The position numbers and the translations under genes were made by a program. This document shows positions 7,612-13,202 of a stretch of DNA of 14,114 nt, piece by piece. Numbering within the stretch: position 1 is the stretch's first letter; every line of letters starts with the position of its first letter. This DNA comes from Vulcanimicrobiota bacterium (GTDB lineage: Bacteria > Vulcanimicrobiota > Vulcanimicrobiia > Vulcanimicrobiales > Vulcanimicrobiaceae): contig JAFAQW010000258.1 of assembly GCA_019245995.1 (NCBI GenBank), forward strand, positions 1-14,114, written 5' to 3'. The notes beneath the pieces were generated by a model. The model searched no databases. It saw only the letters and a program-made list of their open reading frames with translations, and was not told the origin of the DNA.

Positions 7612-8450
7612 GCCGCTGGTTCGCGGTGACGCTCGGCGCCACGGCACTGACCGGCATCGCTCTTGCGTCCGCCCGTCCGGCGGAGCAGCGCGGCGAGTTC
7701 GCGCTCTTGGGCGGGACGCCCAAGATCGTGTCGAAGTTTTGGACGGCGCTCTCGACAACCTATTCTTCGATGCTGTTCATCCGGCAATACGCCGCAGACG
7801 GCACGACGCCGATTCGCAACTACGACCTCGACATGCAGAAGCTGATGCACTTGGTGATCGTCCGCGACGATTTCGCGACGTTTGCTCACGTGCACCCGGC
7901 GTTCGATCCGTCCACCGGCACGTTTTCGCAGCGCTTCACCAAGGAACGGAATCACCGCTACTACGTCTATGCCGACACCGATCCGCGCGGCATCGGGCAG
8001 CAGGTTTTCCGCTTTACTATTGAGAGCGACGGGCCGACGGCCCAACAATCGCCGCCATCCGGAGCCTCCGCCACGACGCTGACCATCGCCCCGTATACGG
8101 TAACGCTCTCGGCGACCACGCTGCCGGCGGACCGCCCGCAGGAACTCGGCATCAGCGTGCGGCGCGAGGGCCGTCCCGCTGCAGACCTGCGCCCCTACCT
8201 CGGCGCCGCGGCGCACGCTGTTTTCATCAATACGGCCACGTTGCAGTACGTGCATCTGCACCCGATGCTCCGCGGCGCGGCCGCCATGCCGACGAACATG
8301 GCGATGCCGATGTCCTCGCAGTCCGCGGCGGGGCCCGAAATGCAGCTCGATCTGGCCGCGCTTCCGGCGGCCTCGTATAAGCTCTGGCTACAGTTTGGCG
8401 GTGCGGGCGATCGCGTCTACACCGCGCCGTTTACGCTGCTGGTGCGCTGA
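7584..8450 (+). CDS. Exported His/Met-rich HVHP protein, putative metal-binding
   Basis: This 288-residue protein starts at GTG 7584, preceded by a strong Shine-Dalgarno (GGAGG at 7572-7576, 7-base spacer); the frame is open further upstream but inside the SDR gene. Residues 10-30 form a hydrophobic signal or anchor segment ending around LASA. The mature part has two similar halves. One holds MHLVIVRDDFATFAHVHP (88-105) and the other PYLGAAAHAVFINTATLQYVHLHP (204-227), each with a lone His followed by HxHP (H89, H102, H104; H211, H224, H226). A Met-rich stretch follows (M228, M235, M239, M241, M243). I recall similar two-domain proteins near heavy-metal genes, but their function is not established. 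Zinc or copper handling in the envelope is an inference, supported by the neighbouring metal-uptake operon. Its end overlaps the permease gene by 20 bases, tail to tail. Confidence 0.8.
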   Translation: MAGSTIGAVSRWFAVTLGATALTGIALASARPAEQRGEFALLGGTPKIVSKFWTALSTTYSSMLFIRQYAADGTTPIRNYDLDMQKLMHLVIVRDDFATFAHVHPAFDPSTGTFSQRFTKERNHRYYVYADTDPRGIGQQVFRFTIESDGPTAQQSPPSGASATTLTIAPYTVTLSATTLPADRPQELGISVRREGRPAADLRPYLGAAAHAVFINTATLQYVHLHPMLRGAAAMPTNMAMPMSSQSAAGPEMQLDLAALPAASYKLWLQFGGAGDRVYTAPFTLLVR

Positions 8451-9261
8451 CTCGGCGGAGATACTTCACGCCGATCGCCGCAAAGAAGAGCAACGTCGCG
8501 AGCAACACGATCGTGGCGCCGCTCGATGCGCGAACGTAATAGGAGAGGTACAGTCCCCCCAGGGTGCTGGCCGCGCCGAAGATCGCCGCGAGCCCCATCA
8601 TCGGCGCGAAGCGCGACGTGAGCTGATAGGCGGCCGCGGCGGGCGTCACGAGCAGGGCCGCGACCAGCACGATGCCGACCGCCTGCAGCGAGACGACGAT
8701 GGTTAGCGCCAGCATCACGAGCAGCGCGTACTCGTGCGCCGGCGCGGCGATGCCGCTGGCCTGCGCGACGACGGGGTCGAACGTCGTGTAGAGCAGGCCG
8801 CGAAAAAGCACGATCACCGCCGCGGCGACGACGATGCTCAGCGCGAGGATGAGCCAAAGATCCTGCGGTTGCACCGCGAGAATATCGCCGAAGAGAAAGC
8901 TCTGCAGATCGATCGCATAGCTGCGCTGCCGGCTCATCAAATAGACGCCGAGCGCGAACATCCCCGTGAAGAGGACGCCGATCGTGGTGTCGAGGGAGAT
9001 GCGGCCGCGGCGGTGGACGAAGCCGATGCCGACCCCCGTCAGCACTGCGACGACCCCGGCGCCGATGTAAAAGTTGGCGCCGCGCAGATACGCGATGACG
9101 ATGCCGGCGAACGACGCATGCGCGATGCCGTCACCGATAAACGAAAGGCGTCGAAGCACGACGTACGTTCCCATCGTGGAGCAGAGAATCCCGACCACCA
9201 GGGCCGCGACGAACGCGCGCTGCATGAACGCATACGCGAACGGCTCCAAGAAAACGTTCAC
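8431..9261 (-). CDS. Metal ABC transporter permease (ZnuB/TroC type)
   Basis: This is a 276-residue integral membrane protein of the ABC-3 (zinc/manganese/iron chelate) permease family, with about eight hydrophobic segments. Typical family stretches are the N-terminal QRAFVAALVVGILCSTMGTY, VVLRRLSFIGDGIAHASFAG (about 34-53, including the conserved GDGIAHASF), DTTIGVLFTGMFALGV, FGDILAV, and AVGIVLVAALLVTPAAAAYQ (about 208-227). It would form the inner-membrane channel with the ATPase encoded 10 bases upstream. The start is GTG 9261-9259. Permeases of this family do not reveal the metal on their own; zinc is favoured by the neighbouring His-rich ATPase and Fur-type regulator, with manganese the alternative. 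The TAA stop lies within the end of the convergent exported HVHP gene. Confidence 0.92.
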   Translation of the reverse strand: MNVFLEPFAYAFMQRAFVAALVVGILCSTMGTYVVLRRLSFIGDGIAHASFAGIVIAYLRGANFYIGAGVVAVLTGVGIGFVHRRGRISLDTTIGVLFTGMFALGVYLMSRQRSYAIDLQSFLFGDILAVQPQDLWLILALSIVVAAAVIVLFRGLLYTTFDPVVAQASGIAAPAHEYALLVMLALTIVVSLQAVGIVLVAALLVTPAAAAYQLTSRFAPMMGLAAIFGAASTLGGLYLSYYVRASSGATIVLLATLLFFAAIGVKYLRRVSAPAA

Positions 9262-9271
9262 TTTGTCAGGG

Positions 9272-10066
9272 TCAGCCGGAGCCCATTATCTCGGGGTGCG
9301 CCGAATGTGCCAAGTGCGGCTCGTGATCGTGCCGCAGGTGTCCGTGCGTGTGGGTGTGCTCGCGGATCGCCGCGTACGCGCCGGACTCGACCACTTCGCG
9401 CGGCGTTCCCAAGGCGAGCACGCGGCGGTCGAGCACCAAAAGCCGATCGAACCACTGCTCGACGCGATCGAGGTCGTGCGTAGCCATCAGGATCGGCATC
9501 CCGTCCGCGGCCAGTCGGCGAACGATCTCTCCCAACGCGTCCTCCGTCGCGGCATCAACGCCGGTGGTCGGCTCGTCGAGGAGCAGCACTTTCGGTTCCT
9601 GAGCGAGCGCACGCGCCACGAACGCGCGCTGCTGTTGTCCGCCGGACAGATGCGCGATGTGTCGATCGCTCAACGCGCTCATGCCGACGAGCGCCAACGC
9701 ATTGCGAACGACGTCGCCGTCGCGCTCGCCAAAGTGCTGCCAAAACCGCAGTCGCGCGAAACGCCCCATCGCAACGACGTCCCACACCGTCGCGGGAAAT
9801 GACCAATCGACGGCTTCGACCTGCGGAACGTACGCAATGGTCCCGGCTGCGAGACGGCGCGGCGCCTCGCCGAGCACGACCAGTTCGCCATTCGATGGCT
9901 TGAGCAGACCGGCAATCGTCTTCAGCAGCGTGGACTTGCCCGAACCGTTCGGACCCACGATCCCCAGCGCCTCGCCGTTGCGAACGCTGAACGTCGCGTC
10001 CACCACGGCGGTAAAGTCCTCGTAGGCGACGGTGAGTTCGCGCGCAACGACCGCTTCGCCGCTCAT
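9272..10066 (-). CDS. znuC: Metal ABC transporter ATPase with His-rich tail (ZnuC type)
   Basis: This is a 264-residue cytoplasmic ABC ATPase of the zinc/manganese uptake branch. It shows Walker A GPNGSGKST (38-46), Q-loop Q82, signature LSGGQQQR (140-147), Walker B LLLDEP (161-166), a D-loop, and the switch histidine H197 in ATHD. The VDWSFPATVWDVVAMGR segment is characteristic of the metal-type subfamily. The C-terminal 21 residues (237-257) contain nine histidines alternating with Thr, Gly and acidic residues, and could bind zinc and sense cytosolic metal; ZnuC proteins often have histidines here. The start ATG 10066-10064 overlaps the stop of the substrate-binding protein gene as ATGA. 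The zinc assignment is likely but not proven. Confidence 0.93.
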   Translation of the reverse strand: MSGEAVVARELTVAYEDFTAVVDATFSVRNGEALGIVGPNGSGKSTLLKTIAGLLKPSNGELVVLGEAPRRLAAGTIAYVPQVEAVDWSFPATVWDVVAMGRFARLRFWQHFGERDGDVVRNALALVGMSALSDRHIAHLSGGQQQRAFVARALAQEPKVLLLDEPTTGVDAATEDALGEIVRRLAADGMPILMATHDLDRVEQWFDRLLVLDRRVLALGTPREVVESGAYAAIREHTHTHGHLRHDHEPHLAHSAHPEIMGSG

Positions 10067-10938
10067 TTGAGCGTTTTGACGATCATGCCGGTGTCGTACT
10101 GCAGCATGTTCGGATAGTTCGAGACACGCGGATCCGTACCGACGGAATCGTCGTATAGATCCTCGACCACGCTGATGCCGGCGCCTTGCGCAATCGCGTA
10201 GAGAATTTTCGGGCTGTACTCGGGCTCACTGAAGACCCCGTGAACGTGGTGCGCTTTCGCGAGGTCGATGAGGCGGGCGATCTGCTGCGGGTTGGGCTCC
10301 TGCCCGGGATTGCGCTCGACGAAGCCGAGCGTCGCAATGCCGAAGCGGTCGTTATAGTACTGCCACGCATTGTGAAAGACGATCATATATCGATGCGACG
10401 GCGGTATCGCGTCGATGCGGCGTTGAATGTCGGCGCGCAGCTCCTGTAAGCGTCGCTTATAGGCGAAGGCGTTGCGGCGGTAGACGTTGGCGTGGGAGGG
10501 ATCGAGATCGGCCAGGGCCTGCCACACTTTGTCGACGTACCGTTCGGCCAGGACTGGATCCATCCAGAGGTGCGGGTTGAGATCCTTCACCGGCAAACCG
10601 TCGCTCTCCACGACGACGCGCAGCTTGGGACTTCGCGCGTCGCGCAGGAGGCGATCCAGCCAAGATTCCAAGCCTGCGCCGTTCTCTACCAGCAACTGCG
10701 CGTCGGCGACCGTCGCGACGTCTTGCGGCGCGGGCTGAAACGTCTCGGGCGACGCTCCGACCGGCACGATATTCTTCACGATCACTCGCTCGCCGCCGAC
10801 GCCTTGTACGAACGAGTTCAGCGTCGAGATTGTAGTCGCGACGCGAATCTTGTCACCCCGAAGCTCCCGCGCGTGCGCGCAGCCGACCGACGCAAGCAAC
10901 GCGAGGGCCGCGATGCATTTCACCGGCACGAGCGGCAC
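10063..10938 (-). CDS. Metal ABC transporter substrate-binding protein (ZnuA/TroA type)
   Basis: This is an exported cluster A-I solute-binding protein of up to 291 residues. It begins with a hydrophobic leader (VKCIAALALLASVGCAHA) that could be cut after AHA, or lipid-modified at C20, although the lipobox is imperfect. Of the four usual metal ligands, H123 (NPHLWMDP), H189 (FHNAWQYY) and D264 (YDDSVG) are present. The first site reads PVGASPETFQP, with E65 where the family normally has His. There is no His-rich loop of the kind common in strict zinc binders. Three GTG starts are possible (10938, 10929, 10923); 10923 gives a GTGA overlap with the regulator stop and a more typical leader of MKCIAALALL. 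The gene is coupled to both neighbours in the operon. Confidence 0.92.
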   Translation of the reverse strand: MPLVPVKCIAALALLASVGCAHARELRGDKIRVATTISTLNSFVQGVGGERVIVKNIVPVGASPETFQPAPQDVATVADAQLLVENGAGLESWLDRLLRDARSPKLRVVVESDGLPVKDLNPHLWMDPVLAERYVDKVWQALADLDPSHANVYRRNAFAYKRRLQELRADIQRRIDAIPPSHRYMIVFHNAWQYYNDRFGIATLGFVERNPGQEPNPQQIARLIDLAKAHHVHGVFSEPEYSPKILYAIAQGAGISVVEDLYDDSVGTDPRVSNYPNMLQYDTGMIVKTLK

Positions 10939-11312
10939 CTTCCGAAGAACTCCAGCGCGTGGTCGTCAAGCCGGAAACCATGACGCTTGCGCAGGGATTC
11001 GGCAAACTGCTCCATTGCGGCGCAGTCCACGTCTTGGGCGCGCCCGCAGTTCGCACAAATCGCATGGTGATGGTGGTGCGCCGGCTCGCAGAGCATGAAA
11101 GTCGCTTCGCCTGCGGTGTCGGCGCGCGCGGCGATGTCGCCCTTAGCGCGTAGATGGTCGAGGGTCCGATAGACCGTGGAGAGCGAAACCCGCTCGCCGG
11201 CGCGCCTCAGCCTCCGATGAATCTCCGCCGCCGAAAGAAAACGCCGCTCGCGCGAGAGAATGGACGCGATCCATTCACGGGACCGCGTGACGTAGTCCGC
11301 CCTACTGCCCAC
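10920..11312 (-). CDS. Fur-family metalloregulator, probably Zur-like
   Basis: This is a 130-residue Fur-superfamily repressor. The winged-helix domain has SLSTVYRTLDHLRAKG (43-58) as the recognition region. The dimerisation and metal part has the His run H79-H83 leading into ICANCG (C86, C89) and ends with CRSC (C126, C129); the two CxxC pairs are the structural zinc site of the family. The gene is the first of a cluster with the substrate-binding protein, ATPase and permease, which makes a zinc-responsive Zur (or Mur-like) role the best guess and autoregulation likely. The start is GTG 11312-11310; no other start lies upstream in frame. No Shine-Dalgarno is visible, and a perfect inverted repeat lies 12-27 bases upstream. 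Confidence 0.9.
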   Translation of the reverse strand: MGSRADYVTRSREWIASILSRERRFLSAAEIHRRLRRAGERVSLSTVYRTLDHLRAKGDIAARADTAGEATFMLCEPAHHHHHAICANCGRAQDVDCAAMEQFAESLRKRHGFRLDDHALEFFGRCRSCR

Positions 11313-11324
11313 GCCCGGATTATT

Positions 11325-11339
11325 TGCGAAAGGTTCGCA
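11325..11339. promoter_or_regulatory. Candidate operator of the Fur-family regulator
   Basis: TGCGAAAGGTTCGCA is a perfect 6-bp inverted repeat with a 3-base centre, set in AT-rich sequence directly upstream of the regulator's GTG. On the minus strand TAAAAT (11339-11344) could be the -10 box, which would place the repeat over the transcription start. No good -35 is seen. The position suits an autoregulatory metal box, but the sequence is not a textbook Fur or Zur consensus. Confidence 0.4.
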
Positions 11340-11371
11340 TTTTACCTTTTTTCGAGTGGTGGCGTTCTACT

Positions 11372-12010
11372 TCAGGGGCTTGTCGCGGGCGATGGAGCCG
11401 GTGACGGACAGGCGGCGATTGCGGCCTTGGCGTTCGCCGTTACCTGATCGCGCCAGTAGTTGGAGGTATTTGGCCATTCCGGCAACGCCATACTTATGGC
11501 GTCGGCGCGCGTGCGTATCTTCGGCGCGACCTCACTTACCGGTCGCGGCACGGCGCCGCCCTGATCGTTCACGACGTTGGCCAGCGCGAGCCACGCGTCG
11601 GCCAGCATCATCGTCGGGAGCGCCTTTGTGGCAGCGGGGCACGACGCGTTCAACTTCGCCGCGACGTCGGATTCCAGCGCCAACGCCCACGCCGAATAGG
11701 CGCCGACTTGCGCAAAGAGCGCGTTTCGTTGAGCCTGATCGGTGCAGATGCTGTCGAGGATCTCGTGCTCTTCGCTCAACGCTGAGACGATGTCCGCCAA
11801 AGCGCCGTAACGCTGCAGCAACCCCGCGGAGCCGTCGCGCGCCGCGCGGCGTTCGTACTCGTGCAGATGGGCGCCGGCATCGTTGACCGTCTGCGCGTTA
11901 CAGCGGTTGAGCGCGATCGTTTGCGGCTGCGGTGGGTCCGCCGCCGCAGGACGAGCAAAAGAGATAACGGCTGCTACCGTCGCTACGAGCGCAATCGAGA
12001 GTCGTGTCAT
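11372..12010 (-). CDS. Exported four-cysteine protein of unknown function
   Basis: I do not recognise this 212-residue protein. The start ATG 12010-12008 is chosen because it begins a clean signal peptide: MTR, then a hydrophobic core to about residue 19, then RPAAA with probable cleavage before DPPQ. The frame remains open to GTG codons at 12058 and 12064, but these lie in the upstream promoter and repeat region of the tRNA. The mature protein is mostly alpha-helical, with acidic and alanine-rich stretches. It has exactly four cysteines (C37, C89, C124, C201), which suggests two disulfides outside the cytoplasm, and a Pro/Ser tail. AAAGG abuts the ATG with no spacer, so initiation may be weak or leaderless. 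It is followed, after 59 bases, by the regulator gene in the same orientation. Confidence 0.65.
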   Translation of the reverse strand: MTRLSIALVATVAAVISFARPAAADPPQPQTIALNRCNAQTVNDAGAHLHEYERRAARDGSAGLLQRYGALADIVSALSEEHEILDSICTDQAQRNALFAQVGAYSAWALALESDVAAKLNASCPAATKALPTMMLADAWLALANVVNDQGGAVPRPVSEVAPKIRTRADAISMALPEWPNTSNYWRDQVTANAKAAIAACPSPAPSPATSP

Positions 12011-12014
12011 CCTT

Positions 12015-12044
12015 TTGACAGGTGCCCAGGCCGGCGCGTACAAT
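12015..12044 (+). promoter_or_regulatory. Sigma70-type promoter of the tRNA-Ala gene
   Basis: A perfect -35 TTGACA (12015-12020) and a -10 TACAAT (12039-12044) are separated by 18 bases, predicting transcription from about 12051. The tRNA begins 36 bases further on, leaving a leader occupied by a repeat. The promoter lies within the upstream region of the divergent exported-protein gene. Confidence 0.7.
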
Positions 12045-12058
12045 CCTTCACGGCACAC

Positions 12059-12086
12059 TGTCACCCTGAGCGGAGTCGCAGGGCGT
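12059..12086. repeat. Second, truncated copy of the TGTCACCCTGAGC repeat
   Basis: TGTCACCCTGAGC followed by GGAGTCGCAGGGCG matches the repeat at 7321-7350 with a diverged loop. The final GACA of the right arm is missing, and the copy ends exactly at the first base of the tRNA. It lies between the tRNA promoter and the mature tRNA, so a partial hairpin may form in the 5' leader. Confidence 0.6.
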
Positions 12087-12162
12087 GGGGATGTAGCTCA
12101 GCTGGTAGAGCACTTGCTTCGCATGTAAGGGGTCGGGGGTTCGAGTCCCCCCATCTCCACCA
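12087..12162 (+). tRNA. tRNA-Ala (anticodon CGC), CCA encoded
   Basis: The 76 bases fold as a complete cloverleaf. The acceptor stem GGGGATG/CATCTCC contains the G3-U70 pair that identifies alanine tRNAs. The D arm is GCTC-AGCTGGTA-GAGC, the anticodon stem is CTTGC/GTAAG with loop TTCGCAT and anticodon CGC, which reads GCG codons, and the T arm is GGGGG-TTCGAGT-CCCCC. The discriminator A and the 3' CCA (12160-12162) are encoded. GCG is abundant in the neighbouring genes, consistent with a dedicated CGC isoacceptor. The gene marks the edge between the GC-rich block and the less GC-rich segment to its right. Confidence 0.97.
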
Positions 12163-12508
12163 ACCATTTGCTAGTCCTGTGAAAGACGCAAATTACCGGC
12201 GGCTTACAACTGATGTAAGTGCTCACGCTGTACGCACGTTGCGGAGATGGTTCTTCTGTCGATCGCTTACAGGTCGGGAGAATTAGCCGGCGTTCGTCGA
12301 AAACCGTCGTAGCGGTAAGGCCAGACATCGAAGCTTACGCGCCTGACGAAAACGAGGCACTAGCAGAATCCGCGCGGGGCGTAGGATCTGCTTACGATGC
12401 GCTAGCGGGCCGCCAGGCAGAGTCTAACGCAACCGTTGCGGCGATCGACGCGCTGCGCGCAACGATAGAGCATAGGTTCGAGTCGTCAAGGGAAAGCTGA
12501 CGTCGAGT
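12163..12508. other. Gene-poor region downstream of the tRNA
   Basis: No convincing gene is seen in this 346-base stretch. A frame at 12219-12500 (+) would give 93 residues from a GTG, ending in an alanine- and glutamate-rich, possibly helical tail (from about DENEALAESARG). It has no recognisable domain and no clear Shine-Dalgarno, so I leave it as a weak possibility. CTTACA...TGTAAG (12203-12219) is a 6-bp inverted repeat with a 5-base loop. The hexamer GCTTAC occurs four times (12202, 12265, 12333, 12390). No integrase or terminator is visible. Confidence 0.4.
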
Positions 12509-12877
12509 TTATGCTGCGCGATCCACCTTCTTTTTCGGCCGGCCGCCGCGGCGCCCATTCCGTCGTGCAGCTCGCTGCTTTGCCGGTGAGCGGCTTCCCC
12601 CACCCTTGCGTCCCAAGACGGCGCCGGGCTTGACGCCCAGCATCTCGCTAAGCAGCCCCGCAAGATAAATGTCAATGTCGAGATCGCGCTGCGATAAGGT
12701 CACCCCCGCGTTATCAGGTTTTAACGCCCGCAGCTGTCCTTGAGTCAGATTTTTCAGCTCCTTAACCGCGAGCCGGGGAATCTCGACAAGCGCGCCGGTT
12801 GAAAGGCAAAGCGTAATAACGTCGCGCTTTGGCGCATATGCGACTCGTTCAAGCGTCGGTTCAATCGTCTTAGCCAT
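12509..12877 (-). CDS. DUF2442 domain protein with basic, AT-hook-like tail
   Basis: This 122-residue protein resembles the DUF2442 family: RVAYAPKRDVITLCLSTGALVEIP (11-34), then LTQGQLRALKPDNAGVTL and LDIDIYLAGLLSEMLG (66-81). It ends in the basic tail that many family members share (SPAKQRAARRNGRRGGRPKKK), whose GGRPKKK part resembles an AT-hook. DUF2442 genes often sit next to DUF4160 genes as suspected toxin-antitoxin-like pairs; the function is unproven. I chose ATG 12877-12875, which has AAGGGG 8 bases ahead and fits the family's short N terminus. An in-frame ATG at 12943 adds MPTVVEVSGYAAAVRL..., which looks like the beginning of a DUF4160 protein. That suggests the upstream partner was deleted internally and its start fused to this gene. 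Confidence 0.72.
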   Translation of the reverse strand: MAKTIEPTLERVAYAPKRDVITLCLSTGALVEIPRLAVKELKNLTQGQLRALKPDNAGVTLSQRDLDIDIYLAGLLSEMLGVKPGAVLGRKGGGSRSPAKQRAARRNGRRGGRPKKKVDRAA

Positions 12878-12948
12878 GGCCTTCGCCCCTTGTGTGAGTC
12901 GAACTGCAGCGGCGTAGCCGCTGACTTCCACCACGGTTGGCATGCTGC

Positions 12949-12977
12949 ATTATAACCTAAACGTTTAGGTTTGTAAA
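12949..12977 (-). promoter_or_regulatory. Promoter with palindromic operator in its spacer
   Basis: On the minus strand TTTACA (12977-12972) and TATAAT (12954-12949) are separated by exactly 17 bases, a near-ideal sigma70 promoter. The spacer lies entirely within the perfect 18-bp palindrome AACCTAAACGTTTAGGTT (12954-12971). A dimeric repressor bound there would cover both boxes. The -10 box lies 5 bases before the ATG at 12943, so that start would be leaderless, while the ATG at 12877 would have a leader of about 65 bases. Confidence 0.65.
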
Positions 12978-13202
12978 CAGCAGGACGACCGGATCGGGCG
13001 TCTTGAGTCATATTCAGTTCACGCAATGTTTGAGTCAGGCAGAGACGGGAAAGCGACTCCGAAAGCCCTGTTAGGGTGCTCACTCCCTTCCTTAATGATC
13101 GATAAACGAAAGCTTAACGTTGTCGTAACGCGAGGCATGTTAACTTTTAGCGCATTCGTTTCAAGTAAAAGTAAAGTTCTCTTAGCTGGCTAAGGACACG
13201 AG
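12978..13202. other. AT-richer intergenic region between divergent genes
   Basis: This region separates the DUF2442 promoter from the HAD-ATPase gene. It is clearly richer in A and T than the rest of the window, especially 13080-13190. It ends with a good ribosome-binding site, AAGGA (13192-13196), six bases before the ATG at 13203. I found no clear -35/-10 pair for the rightward gene and no terminator. Confidence 0.5.

Noticed and set aside
8734..9483. Plus-strand 249-codon frame opposite the permease gene
   Set aside because: It is a charged, low-complexity antisense frame of a clear ABC-3 permease and part of the ATPase gene.
12021..12064. Longer start (GTG 12064 or 12058) for the exported four-cysteine protein
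   Set aside because: It would place the N terminus in the tRNA promoter and repeat and would put 16-18 extra residues before a normal signal peptide.
12098..12328. Minus-strand frame ending in GLEPPTPYMRSKCSTS
   Set aside because: The end is simply the translation of the antisense of the tRNA-Ala gene, a well-known false protein; the rest has no recognisable domain.
12475..12484. GGTTCGAGTC identical to the tRNA T-arm (12138-12147), a possible attachment repeat
   Set aside because: Only 10 bases match and the match does not extend through the tRNA 3' end, as an attachment duplication would; probably chance.
12754..13083. Minus-strand 109-codon frame with GGAAGGGA before a GTG
   Set aside because: It overlaps the DUF2442 gene and its palindromic promoter in another frame, has an atypical composition rich in Arg and Ser, and resembles no family. 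It does not match DUF4160.
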